DNA of 64,000 nucleotides, from positions 1 to 64,000 of the forward strand of contig JASAMV010001180.1 in assembly GCA_030248065.1 (NCBI GenBank). Direction: 5' to 3'. The notes under the pieces are model-generated. The model saw nothing but the letters and a program-made list of their open reading frames with translations, was not told the DNA's origin and did no database searches. Of this stretch, positions 11,556-23,182 are shown one piece after another (position 1 is the stretch's first letter; each line of letters begins with the position of its first letter). This DNA is from Rhynchonema sp. JSB1_4 (lineage: Eukaryota; Nematoda; Chromadorea; Monhysterida; Xyalidae). A program made the translations under genes and the position numbers.

Positions 11556-12370
11556 TAACGAAGATGACTTAGTGTCAATACGCGGTACATGAACCAATAA
11601 AACACGTCTTTCGGATTTTGATCTCGATTTGTGTTTTTGCGCCTTCATTGCCAGGTGTCAATGCAAACGCGCTATGCATGTGGGAAATCCTGCTAAACAA
11701 AATAAAATAATGATTAAGGTAACAGTTTTACGATAATAATGAAACACCAGGACAGCCAACAACATGAATACGTTGGATGGATGGAAAGTGTCCACAAATA
11801 TAATTTAATAATTATGATAGTGATTGATGCCTCCTTGATCTTATAACTATTCAGATATACAGATTTGATCAAATCAAAACGAAACCATCACCAAACTCAA
11901 GCAGCCTTTATGAGCGCGAGGAACGTATGCATACAGCAGGCGGCCGTTTTTATTGAAAATTTTTTACCTAAATATAGCCCTCGGCGCTCTATTCGGAAAC
12001 GTGCCTGCAGGAAGGTTTTTTGAAAGTTCTTGAACTGATTGCCAACATCACCGATTGTTATCACGCAACTACTTTATAGGCATTCCAATGCATGTTTTAA
12101 TGAAACATTTGAACAGTCTTGATGAGAAAAAGACCGATATGAGGCCACTTTTAATGGTGAAAAATCAATGATCACAGGATCAATTTTTTCAAACTTTTTG
12201 CCCCAAATACAGACCCCAAGGGCTCTGTTCGGAAACGTTTCCGAATAAAACCCTCGGAGGCTCTATTCGGTGGGGTTTATATGGAAAACTACGGTAGGGA
12301 ATGACACTGCGGCTGAGTCAACGACATGACAATAATCCGTCAATTGGAGGAGGGATTGGAAGCGCTCAAA
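11556..12370. repeat. Lectin 3'-flank tandem repeat unit, copy 3
   Basis: Tandem partner of 10490-11290. It differs by point changes and small indels and is the copy adjoining the intact lectin B gene. Confidence 0.9.
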
Positions 12371-12375
12371 CCATC

Positions 12376-13803
12376 TCAGTAAATTTGACATATTGAACCG
12401 TGGAGCGGGTCACATTTGTTGTCGTCCAGTCCGAGGGCACCGCCGTAATACCACAGACCACCGCAATCACCGCCCGAGGGTTCCCCTGGTGTAGAATGTG
12501 GGAAATTTTTCGTTTCGGGAACAAACACCCTTAATAAACAACTTTTTGATCTCGAGAAGCTCAGAGATTGGACCATGCTTCGCTTATGAAATGTCAAAAA
12601 TCGCTTGCTTGCGTAAGAAACGCTGGTTTCTTTCATTTTTAGACAATCTATGGCACTTTCAAAAATTTTGAGGTCACTTTTTCAGAACCCCCTCGGGTAT
12701 GGGGGACATTTTTGAATTTTTGGAGCAACGCGCCTCCTGGTTATGGGACATTTTTGATTTTTAGGTGTATATGTATGGAAGATGTGCCCAAATTTGGGCT
12801 GGGTACGGGAAATTTTCGATTGTTCAACGACACCACTGGTGCCATACCTATATATACATTATTTATGTACTGTACATACCTGGGTGCCACGGCAACCACG
12901 TCGCAAAGTGATCCACGGACCCATCTCCTCTGAACCAGGCCCAAGCACCGAGGTAGCTCCTCAAGCCAACATAAGCCCAGAACTGCAAGGGTCAGTTGTT
13001 AAGTGACACATTAATGAGGAAAGATTAAAAGATTGCCTGAGAGGTGTTGAAAAGGATCAAAGATAAAGACCAACTCCCTCGCCCAACGGCCGCCAAGCGT
13101 AATTGAGCCAGTCCAGAATCGCCACCATGGTCTGCGAGTCCTCGATCCAAGCCAGGCGTCCGTTGTATTGCCTGATATATCAAGGAAAACATTTGGGTGC
13201 ATGAGAAATCAAGGAAAATAGTTCGGTTGCATGTGTACGTGAGAAATGACTGCCATAGTATGCCTGTAGGCGCGCAGAACATTATGTACACTGTTAGGTA
13301 CGGGAATAGTAACTAAAGATGACACACAAAACACAGTTTTCCCGCGATCCATCCCAGCTGTGAAATTGCTGGCCGGCCCATCTCGGATCCACCATGACGT
13401 AGCAATGGCCATTATAGTCGAGTGCTGGCGATCCTTTGGCGGCGTCCGCGCAGTCTACAAGCAGGTGAGCAATGATGCATGGCCGGGCCAAACGGTTGCA
13501 CAGTGTACGAATCAGTTCGTTCATGAAGCAAATGCTATATGTTGCACTGCCAGATGTGTTTAAGCTCAGTAGTCCAGCTCTTCACAACTGAACACTTCAA
13601 CCTTACGCACAAATAATGTCACTGCTAAAATCGTTCAAAATTTAGAAGCAAAAGAGAATTTAAAGGAAACCATAACACTCACTCAACGACTTTGTGGTGT
13701 TGAGTCCGGGTGATGCGCTGCCCTCATGTGTATGGTCACTTGTGGCTACGACCACGACGCAGGCCAATGCCAGGGGCAACAACACGGGCAGGGTGTTGAA
13801 CAT
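12376..13803 (-). CDS. Secreted C-type lectin B (five exons, left copy)
   Basis: Exon 1 begins at 13803 with a hydrophobic signal peptide (MFNTLPVLLPLALACVVVVA). Exon 2 (about 13332-13460) has SPALDYNGHCYVMVD and SWDGSRENC. Exon 3 has GRLAWIEDSQTMVAILDWLN. Exon 4 (about 12883-12990) has WAWFRGDGSVDHFATWLPWH. Exon 5 (12376-12490) has GEPSGGDCGGLWYYGGALGL, LDDNKCDPLHGSICQIY and stop. The Cys pattern, WIE, WLPWHPGEP and GDC motifs mark a C-type lectin-like domain of normal size with little else after the signal, suggesting a small secreted lectin. The EPN-equivalent is EPS and WND is LDD, so calcium-dependent mannose binding is not assured. Exon 2 is identical in protein to the right-arm copy. 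Confidence 0.85.
12490..12840. mobile_element. hAT-type MITE (CAGTGGTGTCGTTG family) in lectin B intron 4, left copy
   Basis: Repeated TATGGGAAATTTTTGA blocks and an end CAACGACACCACTGG match the intact element at 40815-41230. The opposite end has no CAGTGG terminus; instead the MITE-like ACCAGGGGAACCC runs straight into lectin exon 5. Similar tracts occupy the same intron of lectin A (4262-4570) and of the right copy (52855-53200). Confidence 0.65.
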
Positions 13804-14104
13804 TCTATCCACTGGTCAAAAGTATTAATTGCTTAATGTCAACTCGCAACTAAAACGTCAAAAGATGATCAAATCAGTATAGAGCAAAATGAAGTTGGTA
13901 TCATTGTGCTTCGCGATTTTATCGGGGCATGTGCGGTAGCGCATGTCCCAAACATGGCTCGAGTGAATTGTAAAATTTTCTTTAGCTCGTAAAAATTCCT
14001 AGGAAGCTTCAATTGATCAATACCTTACATACAGTTATATCCGCTTATGCTACATGGTGTGTGCAAAACTTGGGTGTTTAAACATCAGTAAAGGGAGTCT
14101 AATG

Positions 14105-14407
14105 TTACGAGACCAAACGTTGCGAAAAAAGTGCGCAGAATTCTTCTTCTGCTTCTATCAAAACTTTGGTCCCTGATAAATAGAAGCATCTTGATGGTAC
14201 CAATAACATGTGCGGTACGGGGTTTTTGGGGTCGACAAATTTAATGGTGTCAAGCGTTTTATTGTAGGTCATGATTAGAGCCCGGAAACCTTGATCGAGT
14301 CCAGAACTGAATGTTGAAAAATGCTCCAATTGTGGTGAAAACTTGCACACGGATGTTTTCAACAACACTGAATTCAAATTTGAGATTCGTTTAGCTCGAT
14401 ATGGCAT
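14105..14407 (-). CDS. Repeat-borne ORF 'MPYRAKRISNLNSV' (left arm)
   Basis: 100 codons from ATG to stop, almost identical to 50651-50953 and related to 7741-8010. It contains LDQGFRALIMTYNKTLDTIK and DPKNPVPHMLL and ends in an acidic then hydrophobic stretch. It lies about 300 bases upstream of lectin B, in the same strand direction. No known domain is recognised. Confidence 0.35.
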   Translation of the reverse strand: MPYRAKRISNLNSVLLKTSVCKFSPQLEHFSTFSSGLDQGFRALIMTYNKTLDTIKFVDPKNPVPHMLLVPSRCFYLSGTKVLIEAEEEFCALFSQRLVS

Positions 14408-14608
14408 GAAACATTAAGTTTTTCTGCGTTGTGTGTTGCAAATGCGTTGGCACAGGCGACGCCTTAATTACTCAGGCAACGACATAACTAAGGACATATT
14501 TTTGGGTTCGTCGAGGTCGGACTGCGGAATACCCATTCGTACTGTCATATGGCACTGAGATTACTTGATCAAGTGATTTTTGCCAACTCGATGTAAAAAT
14601 GAGATACC

Positions 14609-14978
14609 CTTTGAAAAACGTTTGCTCTGGCAAAGAAACCAGCGGAAATGTGGCTCTCACCGTTCATACACAGGTTGAACACAAGAGGCAAACAAGTTTC
14701 TCAAGTCAAATCGAGACAGTTTGCCTGACTGAAGTTTAATTAATGTTGAAGATTCAGACCCAAGCCATATTTGTGGTAATCCAAGGATTTCACACTTGCA
14801 GATGATTACCACAAATATCGCTTGGGTCCGAATCTTTAACTTGAAATGAAGTTCAGTCAGGCATAAACTGTCTCGATTAGACTTGAGAAACTTCTTTGCC
14901 TCTTGTATTAAACTTTTATGTGAATGGTGAGAGCCATATTTCCACTGGTTTGTTTGCCGGAGCAAAGATTTTTCAAGT
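14609..14978. mobile_element. Long foldback element (left arm copy)
   Basis: A 370-base near-complete inverted repeat. TTTGAAAAACGTTTGCTCTG at the start pairs with the end, and interior blocks AAGAGGCAAACAAGTTTCTC and AGATTCAGACCCAAGCCATA recur inverted around a loop near 14790. The right-arm equivalent is 50081-50449. Non-coding. Confidence 0.85.
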
Positions 14979-15635
14979 TGTACAAACTTCCTTAACGTGA
15001 TAAGTGTGTGTGTGCGCCGTAGCAGCTGACGGGCGTCCAAGATAGCAAATCAGCCGATAAGATTCAACCGATGAACAGCGCGACGCCAAAATAATTCAAG
15101 ACAACGAAGAACGTCGACTATGACTCTAATCGGTTTTACTTGCTATTTCCGGCGCGCGTCAGCTGTTTCAAAGCACACGAACATGCGGCGTAAAAAGTGG
15201 GCGATAACCCACGTGCCCAGTCTTCCACGCCACGTCAGAGCAACATATGGCACGATAATGCAGTTTGAGGGATTGGTGGTGCCGGGTGAGCTGATAGTTC
15301 GTACACTTACCAATTCAACATCAATGCAGATTCGCTGATTTTTCTTCGTGTGCACGCCCGCATGAATGTGTTTGATTCGATCTTTTAAGCATCAGGGCAT
15401 GTCAACCGAGCAGCAAACAACGCACACCACAGACCAATTACACAGGTATCTACTATAGGACCAGTTTGAGGCAGCCTCATGTGAATCAGATCTTGTTCTT
15501 CTTTTCTCTCTGCGGCGCAAGGAAGTTGCCAGCCCAATATTGGGATAATTATGCAATACCAATCACTGCACAAATAAATAAAACTGGTGAGCAAGTGCAA
15601 AATCGATAGTACGGCTAACGGTTTTCTGCTCGTCA

Positions 15636-15747
15636 AATCATCTCGTCAAAGAAAGTCGTCGAACACATGAGTCCCAAATGAGCGCGAAAACTAAGTATAC
15701 ATACTGTACAGTACATGTGTTCGACAACTTTACTTGACGAGATGATT
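15636..15747. mobile_element. Small foldback element AATCATCTCGTCAA (left copy)
   Basis: Inverted ends AATCATCTCGTCAAAGAAAG and the complement of AATCATCTCGTCAAGTAAAG, with TCGTCGAACACATG inside both. The same element is at 49306-49414 on the right arm. Confidence 0.75.
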
Positions 15748-15770
15748 AGACCACATTACTATAAGCCCCG

Positions 15771-15974
15771 ATGGCAGCAGCAGCTATTAGCGAGTCGACA
15801 GCGAACATTGCTCCATATACGGGTCCAATGGAAACGGCCAGCCTGAATCCAACAGGATACAACGCACAAGTGAGACCGATGGGCGATAAGTGCATCTATG
15901 GAAAAAATCGAAATTTTGGCATCGACCAGCCAGTGGTGGAGCTCTCGAGTTTTTTGGCATCAGGCCAGGCCTGA
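15771..15974 (+). CDS. Possible small ORF, intact only on the left arm
   Basis: 67 codons starting MAAAAISESTANIAPYTGPM and containing YNAQVRPMGDKCIYGKNRNF. No domain recognised. On the right arm the same frame (minus strand, from about 49283) is cut after GYNAQ by the hAT-like element at 48481-49182. If this is a gene, the right copy is knocked out; if not, it is a harmless insertion in spacer. Confidence 0.25.
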   Translation: MAAAAISESTANIAPYTGPMETASLNPTGYNAQVRPMGDKCIYGKNRNFGIDQPVVELSSFLASGQA

Positions 15975-16401
15975 GTGGACGACAAGAACTGATATGACGA
16001 CGCATATGAGTTGACAATATGACAGTGCGAACGCTGCATTATACTACTATTTTGCACTTCGTCCAAAGCCACCTGGAAGGTGTTGACCGAGAACGCGCGA
16101 TGCTGCCGGTTCTAACCGCGACCAGCTGAGTGCCCCGGTTATATCCGCGACACCCAAACATGATTTGACATTCGACGCACTGCTGTGCACCCTCATGATT
16201 TTGCGTGCCCTCTCTGCTGAACCGTTCGATAGAGTGACCGACACTAGAGTAAGAATATCACGCGTGATCCTCTTGTATTCTACATCCATTCTGGTATTTG
16301 ATACGGATAAACCTTAGTGGTTTAATTGGCGGACGTCTGCGAGGTACGATCCTCGTGGCTCCGCGCCTGCCAAGCGCGTTACTGTTTGCGGCCCAAGAAA
16401 G

Positions 16402-17079
16402 ATGAAGGATTATTCGTGGCGTGAGAAAGTGGCCGAGGCCAAGAAAAAAAATTGGAAAAGAATTTATTTGGATGGGCAAGACAGTTATGAATTGTTCAAG
16501 GCATCTGAAGAGTGGAGCAAGTCAATGCCATACGATGATGACTTGTGCAAAGAGTGGGTCTGCGCGATGTACGATGCGGCCAATTATGGAGCGTGGCAAC
16601 TTCTGGACCGTGTCGTTTATTTGATTGAAATGGAGGAGAGAAAGAAAGAAAGAGAAGAATGGGTGAAAGAAGTGAAGAGATTGATGGAACCGGCGCCGAA
16701 AGTTGCGAAGTTTTTGACCGGCAAACCGTTGGTGCCTGTCAGGTTGTGGCAGATAAAAGAAGAAAAGGTTGAGTCCACCCAGATGACATCGGCTGAGGTA
16801 CCTGAAGAAACCACCCCTGTGTCCCCAATTCCCAACGCCACCCCTGACCCATGTGTCGTGTTGTTCGATGTCGCCTGTGAAGAGCAGATGTCGGACACGA
16901 CACCGACGTTGCGGCCGATGAAGTATGAAGAGGAGGAAATTCAATGGATTGTATGGCCGAGCGTCGACAAGGCAAAGAAAATGAAGTTGAAGGGAAAGAG
17001 GAAGGAAACGAAAAAGACGGAGGTAAAGAAAAAGAAGAAGAAAAGAAAAGGAAGAATAGCAAGGGACCAGAGTAGGTGA
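16402..17079 (+). CDS. Lys/Glu-rich 225-codon ORF, left-arm specific
   Basis: The longest uninterrupted frame in the window. The N-terminal part is MKDYSWREKVAEAKKKNWKR followed by a Trp-containing acidic segment. The middle is Pro/Thr-rich, and the C-terminus is a strongly basic Lys-rich tail. No known domain is recognised. It lies in a 1.1-kb left-only block (about 16265-17330) bounded by homologous sequence, so it arrived by insertion or was lost from the right. The stop overlaps a possible GTG-initiated frame by four bases (GTGA at 17076-17079); that frame is open to 17273 and is also very basic. A gag-like or other ORF1 fragment of a mobile element is one possibility. Confidence 0.4.
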   Translation: MKDYSWREKVAEAKKKNWKRIYLDGQDSYELFKASEEWSKSMPYDDDLCKEWVCAMYDAANYGAWQLLDRVVYLIEMEERKKEREEWVKEVKRLMEPAPKVAKFLTGKPLVPVRLWQIKEEKVESTQMTSAEVPEETTPVSPIPNATPDPCVVLFDVACEEQMSDTTPTLRPMKYEEEEIQWIVWPSVDKAKKMKLKGKRKETKKTEVKKKKKKRKGRIARDQSR

Positions 17080-17981
17080 AACCGAAGAAACCAGCGACCG
17101 ATCCGACAAAAACGAAGAAACGTGTGCGACGTGGCGCCACAACGACAACCAACCACGAAAACAAACTGACGACGTTGCTGATTGAATGCGCCACGTCGAA
17201 TGCAGGCGATGTGAAGAAAGAAATTGTGGCGCGAGGTCGAGGTGTAAAAAAGAAGAGAGAAAAGTTATTTTGAGCTCTGGTTTCGGTTGTATTTAGGCTG
17301 ATTTTAGGAATCGAAAGGAAGTGATAAAGTGACACCGGGTGATTTCCGCCAATTTCATCTGTGTTTACCCCCACACGACCATGGAACTCGTGGTTGAATG
17401 GACCAGGCATCCAAGGATCAAAAAGGGAAACCATGATGTATGTGTGATTTGACATATACATACATGTACCTGTAGTACAGCTGGTGAAGCAAGTTGTGAT
17501 AATGTAACAGCAGTGAGTTTTGCCCGTTTCGGCCTGTTTTCACAGATGGGCGCGACTATCCGGTACTGTATCTGTATTCATTTTCTCCTTCAGGCTTGGG
17601 CTGAACCCGTTCTGCTGATTTATGCGTATGTTGCTTGGAGGATTCGACTAATTGAAATTCTCAGTTTCCAGTCAACTTTATTGACCAACTTTATTGTCAC
17701 ACAATAAACATTTGAGCGGACTAATCGTGACAACACAAAAAATGAAGACACATTTATCAAGAAGAGTATAAAAAATCATACAGCAGTAGCCCCGCTTGGA
17801 ACAACGTGAGTGTCAGAGAATATAAAGTGCACAATACGTGGCAGGTTGGCGTTTCGAAAGGATGCAAAGTAGAACGTGCTCAACCTGTGTAATGAGACCG
17901 ACTTTGGTTACAATAATGTCACCACGTTCCAAAATTCATACAGTATTCCGGTTTGTGGAGATCACGTGTAACTGCAACGTT

Positions 17982-20565
17982 CTATAATTCATCTTTTCCT
18001 TTTGCGTTCGGGTTGGGCATCTTTTTGGGTCCTTTCTCGAGCACTTCAGGTGCTTCATCGAATTCCTCCGGCGTAACAACACCGTCGTTGTTGAAGTCAA
18101 TAATCCACGCCACACCGGGATCGCGTTTTCGACCTTTCGGTGTCTTGGACGCATCAACTGTTGACATGATATCGGTGTCCCGTTGCATTATCGTTTTGAA
18201 TTCGTCCAACGACACCTGGAATGTACGATGGGTACTTTGCGCCTTCATGACCCAAAAACTACCGACATGTAAAGCTGGTGGTCTGTCCGGCACGAATTCT
18301 TGGGGACACGTTAGTTTTTGCATGTGATCACATACTTTGACATTCACTGATCCTGTGTCACTGGTCAGCTCGCACAAAAGCTATGTATTTGTCTGTCTAG
18401 GAGCAACTACAAATCTCATGTGACCGGGAAAGCGACACCCGACGGAATGGATCACGCACGAAGTTCTATACAGTGCACAAAATTTCGTCAGACAAAAACT
18501 ACAATCACACCTTTTTATCACCATCCGCATCGAAATACGCAATATAATAATCAGCGGCGTGTTTGTTGTCGATGTCCTCGTTGTGCCAGTGCTTGCCGAA
18601 CTCTTTTCTCATCTTCTCTGACCATCTGACGAGCTATAATTTCAAACTGTAATGTGCATCCCGTGTCACTTGCGGCTAAAGTTAACGAGCATACCTTGAC
18701 AAGATCGTGCTTTGACAATTTAGGTTTCGTTTCACATTTCGCAGTGCACCAGCGGTGCATCGGGACAGCTTCAAGAACGCCCAAAAGGAACCAACCTCTG
18801 CTGACGTGAGCATTGTGTCATTGTTGAGATCCATGAACTGGAATTGCAGTTCGGGTGTCCACGCTTCAACAGTGAGCATTTCAATGTCGAACGTCAGCCA
18901 GTGCTCTTCGTTCGGGATGTGTTTCCAGACTGTAATGGGTAGCTGGCTGATGTTTCAAAGCGCAATGGTTTAGTGGCGCAGCACAACTGGATGAAGCTCA
19001 ACAGGTGTTGGGTGTGCACATACTGTATGTTGAGCAATGACCCGTGTCAAGAGTTCTTGATATAATCGGATCGGATTCGTCTATGGTAATACATACGTGA
19101 TGTGATATGTATTTTGAATGAAGGAGCTTTGTCGATTTACGGATGACACTGATTTCGATCAGTAAATAAAAGTCCTCAACTGCCCTTGGAATAAAAAATT
19201 GCTCCGGTCGAAATTGGCCACATCATGAAATCTCACAATCCCAATAGTTTATCAGTGCAAGAAGATTGCTTGGGCAACGTTAGATCCGATCAGATGATCC
19301 CAACTTTGATACGGACGACGTTATGTAGACTCAAGAAAATTGTGAACCCAGGTCACAAATCACCGCTAGGGCCAAAGTGCACATGGCAAATTGCAATCCC
19401 TCATTCAAAACTCACCCTTGCTCTTTCGCTTCCTGCTGAGTCGATAGGGCACCTGAATCTTCCTCAGCTCCGTGTCACACATTCCCTTCAATCCCTTGTC
19501 CAAGCCAGGGATCACCATGTTTACACCGAGCTGCATTCGGATCGGGCCACGGCCGTAACTATAAATATCAACTTCAACTTTTTATATTGACGCTCCCTCA
19601 AAAGCCTAAACACAGACTAGGAATTTCGAAAATTGTGATTGAAAAGAAATGAAACCGAAACATCAAGTGAACCGGCACGAGACGACCAGATACGCGAACA
19701 TGAACAAAATTGGCTAACCTAGGCAATTTTCAAAATATCATTCGAAATTTTGAAGAAAATATTCGGAAACAGGAAAAATTCTGAAAGCTAAGTTCTGATT
19801 TTCTTCCAAAACTTTTTAAAACATCTCTGTCGAAAACACAAACGTTTGATCGAATTTCTTGCCATCCTCCAGGAAGCCCTTGTATTGGAATGTAATGAAA
19901 TCTTTTCTCTTTGCGGCTCTCGGGCATTCGTGCGGTCGCCAGGTGTTTTTCACCTAAAAACACAAATGTTGTTGGGAAAACAATTTTGACAAAACTCAGG
20001 ATAAAATTTTCGGATAATTCACTTTTATGTCAGCTGGCCCACTGGCTTCCTCTTCCAGCGCTCTGATTTGTGCCGCGCTCATTGGCTTGCCTGAAATATC
20101 AGGATTAGATGGGGCTTGAAAATTTGCCATTCGGCCGCTTGAGTTGATGACAGAACATTGGTCGTGCGTACCTTCGCCTTTGATTTCGATCACCGGGATC
20201 TGATCTTCGGCCGATTTGCCCTTTGTCGGCTTGATTGGCGCTAGTTCTTCGTCCTTTTTCATCTGAAAGTTCTGGCAGATTTAAATAATTATGTAATTGC
20301 AACTCGAGTTGCATAGAATGGGAAAGGATTTTGGAAAGTCTATGTGGGCAAAGTGCGGATACGGATCCCCCAGTCGCTGCGTACAAAGAGCATTCATTGC
20401 TTGTTGTGGTGGTCACTAAACCAAAATTGTGGGCAAGATTATCTCCAACCTAACCTTAGCATTCAACTCCATATCCGCTTGTACATGTTGTTCACTGATT
20501 TCGGCGTAACTCCTCAGAATTAATAAGAAGGATAAATAAACGACTGCGGTCATTGGTCGTAACAT
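17982..20565 (-). CDS. ER-lumenal FKBP with three EF-hands and KDEL end (left copy)
   Basis: Multi-exon gene read from 20565 down. Exon 1 encodes a signal peptide (MLRPMTAVVYLSFLLILRSY). An acidic/basic linker follows. The FK506-binding domain spans KRKDFITFQYKGFLEDGKKF and GVNMVIPGLDKGLKGMC. Three EF-hand loops follow: DLNNDTMLTSAE (about 18805), DADGDKK/V and DFNNDGVVTPEE (about 18050). The protein ends GKDEL, an ER retrieval signal. The layout resembles FKBP7/FKBP14-type ER peptidyl-prolyl isomerases, which normally have two EF-hands. The pocket is altered: the usual GWD Trp is Leu (PGLDKG), and the IPPxLxYG strand reads VPYRLSRKRKSKG, so isomerase activity may be weak. Intron phases are the same in both arms. 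Confidence 0.9.
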
Positions 20566-20920
20566 GGTTGCGGCTAAGTTTCGCTGAAAAAGTTGGGCAA
20601 ATTTCTTGGTTAATGCATAACTGGATTCGATACATGTTGCTTATTTTAGGTGAATAAGTCAATTAGCTCCACTAAAAAACAATGTTATCAATATAACAAA
20701 AACGGCTGCGTCTGCAGAAGAAAAAAACCTGCAGACTGATACAAAAAGTGCTTGGACATGAAAGAATGCAATTGTTTGTGCCCATGTGCATGCACAAATC
20801 GATAAAATTGCACAATATTTTGATATGTTTCCAAAATATTCAAGCCAACACAGGTTAAACCGCACATCCTTTTGCATGAAATGTTGAACTTGCGTGTTTG
20901 TGCACATGTGCAGTCTAGGC

Positions 20921-21715
20921 CAGGGTTGGATTAAAAAATTTTTTTATTATCGAACTTTTTTTTTTTAAAAAAAAAAACTTTTTAAAATTTTTTTTTTAAA
21001 AATCACTTTTCTTTATTCCGGACCCCCAAAAAATTGGCTTCTTGAAGAATGAAATTTCTGAAATCATGTTACTTAGGTATGTTTTGAGGGACACTAAAGA
21101 GAACTTTTCCACTGACTTGCATGTTGACGTAATCACGTGCGATCTAATCCCCTTGGTCATAACTTTGAGAAATTCGAAGGTAACCGTGGGTGTACATACT
21201 GTATGTATGACAAAGGGAAGACCAACCTCCTGTTTGTGAATTTGGAGATAGATTTGAAGATTGATAAAGACTCACACCATACTCACTTTGTGTCACAAGA
21301 GCAACAAATAGCTAATCCGCACAACTGCAAACAGGCGAGCAACGTCGAGTCTGTCGATAGCTTACGACACGCTCAATAGTAACTGTACATTATACGGTAT
21401 GGGGTGTCCTATATTATACATGCAGCTGTTGTTGGGAATTCTGGGAACTGTATGAGTCCATCACAACACCATTTCAAACTGAAATACAAGCGCCGCATGC
21501 AATTTTTTGAGAATCATTATCAAGAAAACACATGAAAATATGCCTTTTTACCTTAAAAAAGTCAGAAAATTACGAAAAAAAGTGAAAAAATAATAAAAAA
21601 AAGTGGACTTACTTTTTAAAATTTTAAAATAAAAAAAGTGGCCAACTTTTTTTTTTAAAAAAAAACATTTTTTTTTTACAAAAAAATTTTTACTTTTTTT
21701 TTTAATCCAACCCTG
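20921..21715. mobile_element. hAT-like non-autonomous element, copy 2 (left arm only)
   Basis: Ends CAGGGTTGGATTAAAAAA and its inverted counterpart TTTAATCCAACCCTG, with a perfect 8-bp target duplication GTCTAGGC (20913-20920 and 21716-21723). The right arm has one unoccupied copy of the site at about 44005-44012, differing by one base (GTCCAGGC sense). The 795-base interior is A/T rich with no transposase frame. Confidence 0.93.
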
Positions 21716-21723
21716 GTCTAGGC

Positions 21724-23110
21724 GTGCCAGCAATCGAAAATTGATGGGCACCATTGTTTATAAATACGTTGGAAGAGCACAGCCGGACCCACTTTAAGCA
21801 GATCCATGGAAATAAAACCAAAGCCCAAAATGTGCACATGCACACACAATAATCAAGGACACGTGTACTAAACCAAACCTTATGCCGAACAGTGTAAAAT
21901 CCACTGCACAATGCACTTGCAGTGGTGCACACGTGTGTTGTTGTAACACGTTGCACTAAAATATATCCATACGCAGCCACACCCTTCGGCAGTGTATCCC
22001 CGGACCAACACATGGGCTTGATTAGACTCGGACTTGAAATATACAGTGGATCAAACAGCGTTGTTCCTTCCCCGCATCGCATGAAGCATCTCTCAACTTC
22101 TAACCAATAAGCGGATACAGTCTCCTGAATGCAGTCTCTTCGTGATAAAGACTGATGTTTTATTCAGCCACACTAAGAGAAAAGTTCTAACCTCCACCAA
22201 CCAAATATCTCTGAAACAATACAATAAAGTCACTTCATCACACAACGGCTAGGTCATGGTTTGTGAGACTGCAACAATACAGAATAGTGCGTTTCAACGA
22301 TTGGTTTTTGTCACCGCGCCGAAAAGAAAGAAAGAGAAAATCGGAAAATTTTCGCACTTCGCGCGAGACACAGGCCTCGTGTTCGATTTTGATCGTTGAT
22401 ACCCATGATCCAAACGGAGATTATAACGTGTTGATAAAGGTGACGATTTTTTTATCACTCAGACGCAATCGGACAGTTATTGTTTGTTGTGAATTTTGTC
22501 AGACGTGTTTTGATTTTTTGCAGTGCAATTTTTTTCACAACAAATACAATATAACACAAAACAGGTTACAGTAAAATGAAAACGTTCCGTGGTCATTCGC
22601 TTGGAATTCTTAAAGCTCTCCAGACCAATGTCAAAATAACTGAAAAGGGAAACAAAAGCCCCATCAAATATCAGCTGTCAAAAACTTGCGCCTGGGACAC
22701 CAACGGTTTGGTGCCGGCAGTAAACTTCATAATGCGCATTCCGTGCTTCTGAAGCGCGGACACACCCAGTTCATTATCGGGCTCAAATATTGGGTATTAT
22801 TTCTTTCATTCGAAGTTGCAGGTATAATACTGATGCGGACCACCGATCGTTTCTGCCAACTCATTGAAGCGGGCCTATCGCGAGTGCAACATCAACCGGC
22901 CTGACGTCTCCAGCACTTTTAACTGCGACGATCTCTTTTCATATGTAGACCGGTTATTTTTTCGTGTCAGTGTGTTACCGAAACACAATGTGCACACACG
23001 TGTTTTGAATTGCACAACACAGCGGTAATGGGAGGCAGCTGGTTGGCTGGGTCAGAGACAGTTTCTGTCTGTTTAGGTTGAAATAATACGCTTAGACCGC
23101 CAAACCAGCT
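21724..23110. other. Spacer between FKBP and tRNA-Glu (left), weak coding hints
   Basis: Two frames recur in both arms. One, at about 22259-22400, starts MVCETATIQNSAFQRLVFVT, but its ends differ between arms by small indels. The second, near 22800-22970, holds YRECNIN and CDDLFSY. Neither gives a complete conserved product. On the right the same interval is split by the MITE at 42735-42958. There is no confident gene. Confidence 0.35.
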
Positions 23111-23182
23111 TCCCACATGGTCTAGTGGTTAGGATTCGCGGCTTTCACCCGCGCGGCCCGGGTTCGATTCCCGGTGTGGGAA
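23111..23182 (+). tRNA. tRNA-Glu(UUC), left copy
   Basis: 72 bases, no intron. The acceptor stem TCCCACA pairs with TGTGGGA, with discriminator A at 23182. The D-arm GGTCTAGTGGTTAGGAT and T-arm GGGTTCGATTCCC are canonical A and B boxes. The anticodon stem CGCGG/CCGCG encloses CTTTCAC, giving anticodon TTC (23144-23146). A short T run just downstream can end pol III transcription. Identical to 42281-42352. Confidence 0.97.

Noticed and set aside
16522..17461. Long minus-strand frames (208 and 240 codons) rich in Phe/Ser/Leu
   Set aside because: They are shadows of the Lys/Glu-rich plus-strand ORF at 16402-17079.
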